A stretch of DNA of 64,000 nt from Coprinus comatus (lineage: Eukaryota; Basidiomycota; Agaricomycetes; Agaricales; Agaricaceae). The first letter of the stretch is position 1, and every line of letters begins with the position of its first letter. Below, piece after piece: positions 62,301 to 64,000 of the stretch. Under the pieces are notes generated by a model, which worked only from the letters and a program-made list of their open reading frames with translations, made no database searches and was not told where the DNA came from. The stretch is from positions 372,001 to 436,000 of the forward strand of contig JAWPGT010000004.1 in the NCBI GenBank assembly GCA_034638255.1. Reading direction: 5' to 3'. The position numbers and the translations under genes were made by a program.

Positions 62301-62876
62301 ATATTATATTGTTTTTAACACCCTTTTTGGTTCGTTTTGACCCTCCTGTACACTTGACGCTTTTGAATAATTGTATCTTCGTTTTCACTACTGGTGCGTA
62401 TATTGTTCTGTAGCGCATTCCCATGTATCCACTCCAATATTCCAACGTAATACTTCGTGCAGTGTAGATCCGTCTGACTATCAAACATTGCTCAAAGCCT
62501 AAAGAAGGCCTGTAGTAGACCCTATCACTCTTTCATCCTGGTCATATGGATCCCATAGGTATAAATACACCTGCCTCAAGGGCTCAACATTGCATATCTA
62601 TCACTCTCCGCGCAACCCCTAAGTTTGAGAACGACGAGTCCACAAAATTTTCTACTCCTGAAAACCAGATCCATTTGGCTAACTGGTGACTATCGTCCAT
62701 TCCTATAGTAGTTCATACCCCTGCCAATGAGGTAGGTTGATGGTATCGGTATCTTATCATCCGGCCACATAAGGACGTGTATATAAATGTCACTTTACTT
62801 TATTTTGCCTCAGGGACTCATTATCCCCACAAGCCACTGGTATATCGGAGAGTCAAGAGATCACGTCCATTGAACT
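62301..62876. other. Intergenic region before the 2OG oxygenase
   Basis: 576 bp without a coding signal. TATA-like sequences occur at about 62558-62566 (GGTATAAAT) and 62780-62787 (TATATAAA). The latter lies 90 bp before the oxygenase ATG. No repeat or RNA gene is evident. Confidence 0.5.
62780..62787 (+). promoter_or_regulatory. TATA box upstream of the 2OG oxygenase
   Basis: TATATAAA, 90 bp before the ATG at 62877, consistent with a TATA-driven and probably inducible gene. Confidence 0.5.
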
Positions 62877-64000
62877 ATGGCATACACAACCACAACTTCG
62901 ACCATCGAGAGATCGAATTCGAATTCCTCCCTTCTCGAGAGATTACCTATAATTGACGTTGCTCCTTTACTCACCAGAGATAGAGATCAATCAGCAGAAG
63001 CAGTATTAAAACGAAAGGAAACGGCTGATGCGTTACATAGTGCTTGTTTGAATTATGGGTTTTTTTATTTGGCGTATGTGGATTTTAAGGAACCTGAGGA
63101 GTTGGATAGACTTGGAAGAGAGTTTTTCATGTTGCCACAGGAGGAGAAAGAGAAAATTGCGTTAGGTAAACAGGATCATGCTAGGGGTAGGGAGTTTTTT
63201 TTGTTTTGTTGTCAGACCATTTTAGCTTTCGTTGTGTGAACTGATGATATGCATTGTTGAACTTTTAGGGTACGCAAGGTTGCATGAGAATATAACGAAT
63301 GGGAAGTTGGATAATCAAGAGGGGGTAGATTTTTATAAACCTGTTGATAAACCAGATAAGACAAAACCACTTTGGGGTGAAAATCAATGGCCTTCGATTC
63401 CGATGTTTAGAGAAAAGTATGAAGAGTGGGTTGAGAAGATGAAGCACCTTGGATTGATTATGATGGAAGCGTAGGTATCTTTCCTCTCGGCCTTTGTATA
63501 TGTTGTACATCTTGATTGACATTATCGCAGCATGGCAGAAGGGCTGGGAATGACAAAGGAGGAATGGAAGGAATTACGTGCTCAGGTGGATGATAGTTTT
63601 TGGTCAATGCGTTTGATAGGTTGAGTAGAACTGTGTCGTTGTATTGTCCATTGCTGATTGTTTTTCAGGGTATCCCCCATTACCAAACGACCATGATGGA
63701 TTTTCTTGTGGAGCGCATAAGTAGGTAAAATTCCACTCCCGCAGAGTTGAGCCTCACATGGATCCTTGCTCACCGACATCCAGAGATTATGGGTGTTTGA
63801 CGTAAGTTTTAAATATTGGTTTCATTTCTTTGTTTACGCTATTGTACAGGTTCCTATGGTCTGATCCTACACCAAACGCGCTTCAAGTGTTCTTGCCAAG
63901 GCCTGGAACCAAGCAAGTTGATACATCAGGGCTTCCATCTGAAGAAGGTACAGAAGAAGGAATATGGATCTCGGCTGACCCTCTTCCAGGGTGCGTTGTG
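62877..64000 (+). CDS. 2-oxoglutarate/Fe(II)-dependent dioxygenase (isopenicillin N synthase-like), 3' end outside window
   Basis: Oxidises a small molecule using 2-oxoglutarate and iron. Starts MAYTTTTSTIERSNSNSSLL. The N-terminal DIOX_N domain reads RLPIIDVAPLLTRDRDQSAE, ALHSACLNYGFFYLAYVDFK, LGREFFMLPQEEKEKIALGK. After introns: GYARLHENITNGKLDNQEGV, DFYKPVDKPDKTKPLWGENQ, WPSIPMFREKYEEWVEKMKH, AMAEGLGMTKEEWKELRAQV, MRLIGYPPLPNDHDGFSCGA, then HKDYGCLTFLWSDPTPNALQ. The iron-binding HxD pair is seen as H-K-D; the distal His and the 2-oxoglutarate Arg (RxS) lie beyond 64000. Introns interrupt right after the HxD His. Substrate unknown; fungal members act in secondary metabolism or housekeeping. 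Confidence 0.85.

Noticed and set aside
57072..64000. Secondary-metabolite cluster around the 2OG oxygenase
   Set aside because: The neighbours (translin, SGF29, HSP20, histone-fold protein) are housekeeping genes, with no synthase or transporter.

Overview
The window is nuclear DNA from a filamentous fungus, most likely a mushroom-forming basidiomycete (Agaricomycetes). Genes are dense, on both strands, and cut by many short introns of about 41-70 nt with GT..AG ends and CTNAC-like branch sites. Fungal-only families are present (Zn2Cys6 regulator, Ral2-like kelch/BTB protein, Scm3, secreted GH43 arabinanase, agaric-type BTB protein). I see no rRNA, tRNA, transposon, CRISPR or viral element. 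All family calls come from reading translated exons by eye; no database search was run, and many exon borders are my own splice reconstructions.

Layout. 1-11.6 kb: 5' part of a YPD1-type phosphotransfer protein, a class III CoA-transferase (SUGCT/itaconate type), a small unknown gene, a short-chain dehydrogenase, the spliceosomal helicase PRP2, and a citramalyl-CoA lyase-like gene (CLYBL). 11.9-19.1 kb: a disordered protein with SUMO-interaction-like motifs that faces DUG2 (WD40 plus M20 peptidase, glutathione breakdown) with start codons 26 bp apart, then a zinc alcohol dehydrogenase. 19.3-29 kb: arabinanase, BTB protein, MON1, mitoribosomal mS41/FYV4, a C2H2 regulator and a SNIP1/Pml1-type FHA protein. 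29.8-41.1 kb: Zn2Cys6 regulator, CHFR-like RING ligase without FHA domain, Ral2-like kelch/BTB protein, PDX3, class I fructose-bisphosphate aldolase. 41.4-56.8 kb: a small mitochondrial-looking membrane protein, two tiny divergent ORFs, SCM3, ECM16/DHR1, SEN1. 57-64 kb: translin, SGF29, a small heat-shock protein with a clear heat-shock promoter, a Dpb3/CHRAC-type histone-fold protein, and the 5' part of a 2-oxoglutarate oxygenase.

Genes that work together: PRP2 and the SNIP1/Pml1 protein both act at spliceosome activation. PRP2, ECM16 and SEN1 are three separate RNA helicases. The CoA-transferase and the CLYBL-like lyase both look mitochondrial and could form two of the three steps of itaconate (C5-dicarboxylate) breakdown. 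A recurrent RTCACGTG element sits 50-210 bp upstream of several housekeeping genes (BTB/MON1, mS41, SNIP1, SCM3, ECM16), and the SEN1/translin promoter has a related CACGTG plus a TTAGGGG repeat; this is the most coherent regulatory signal in the window.
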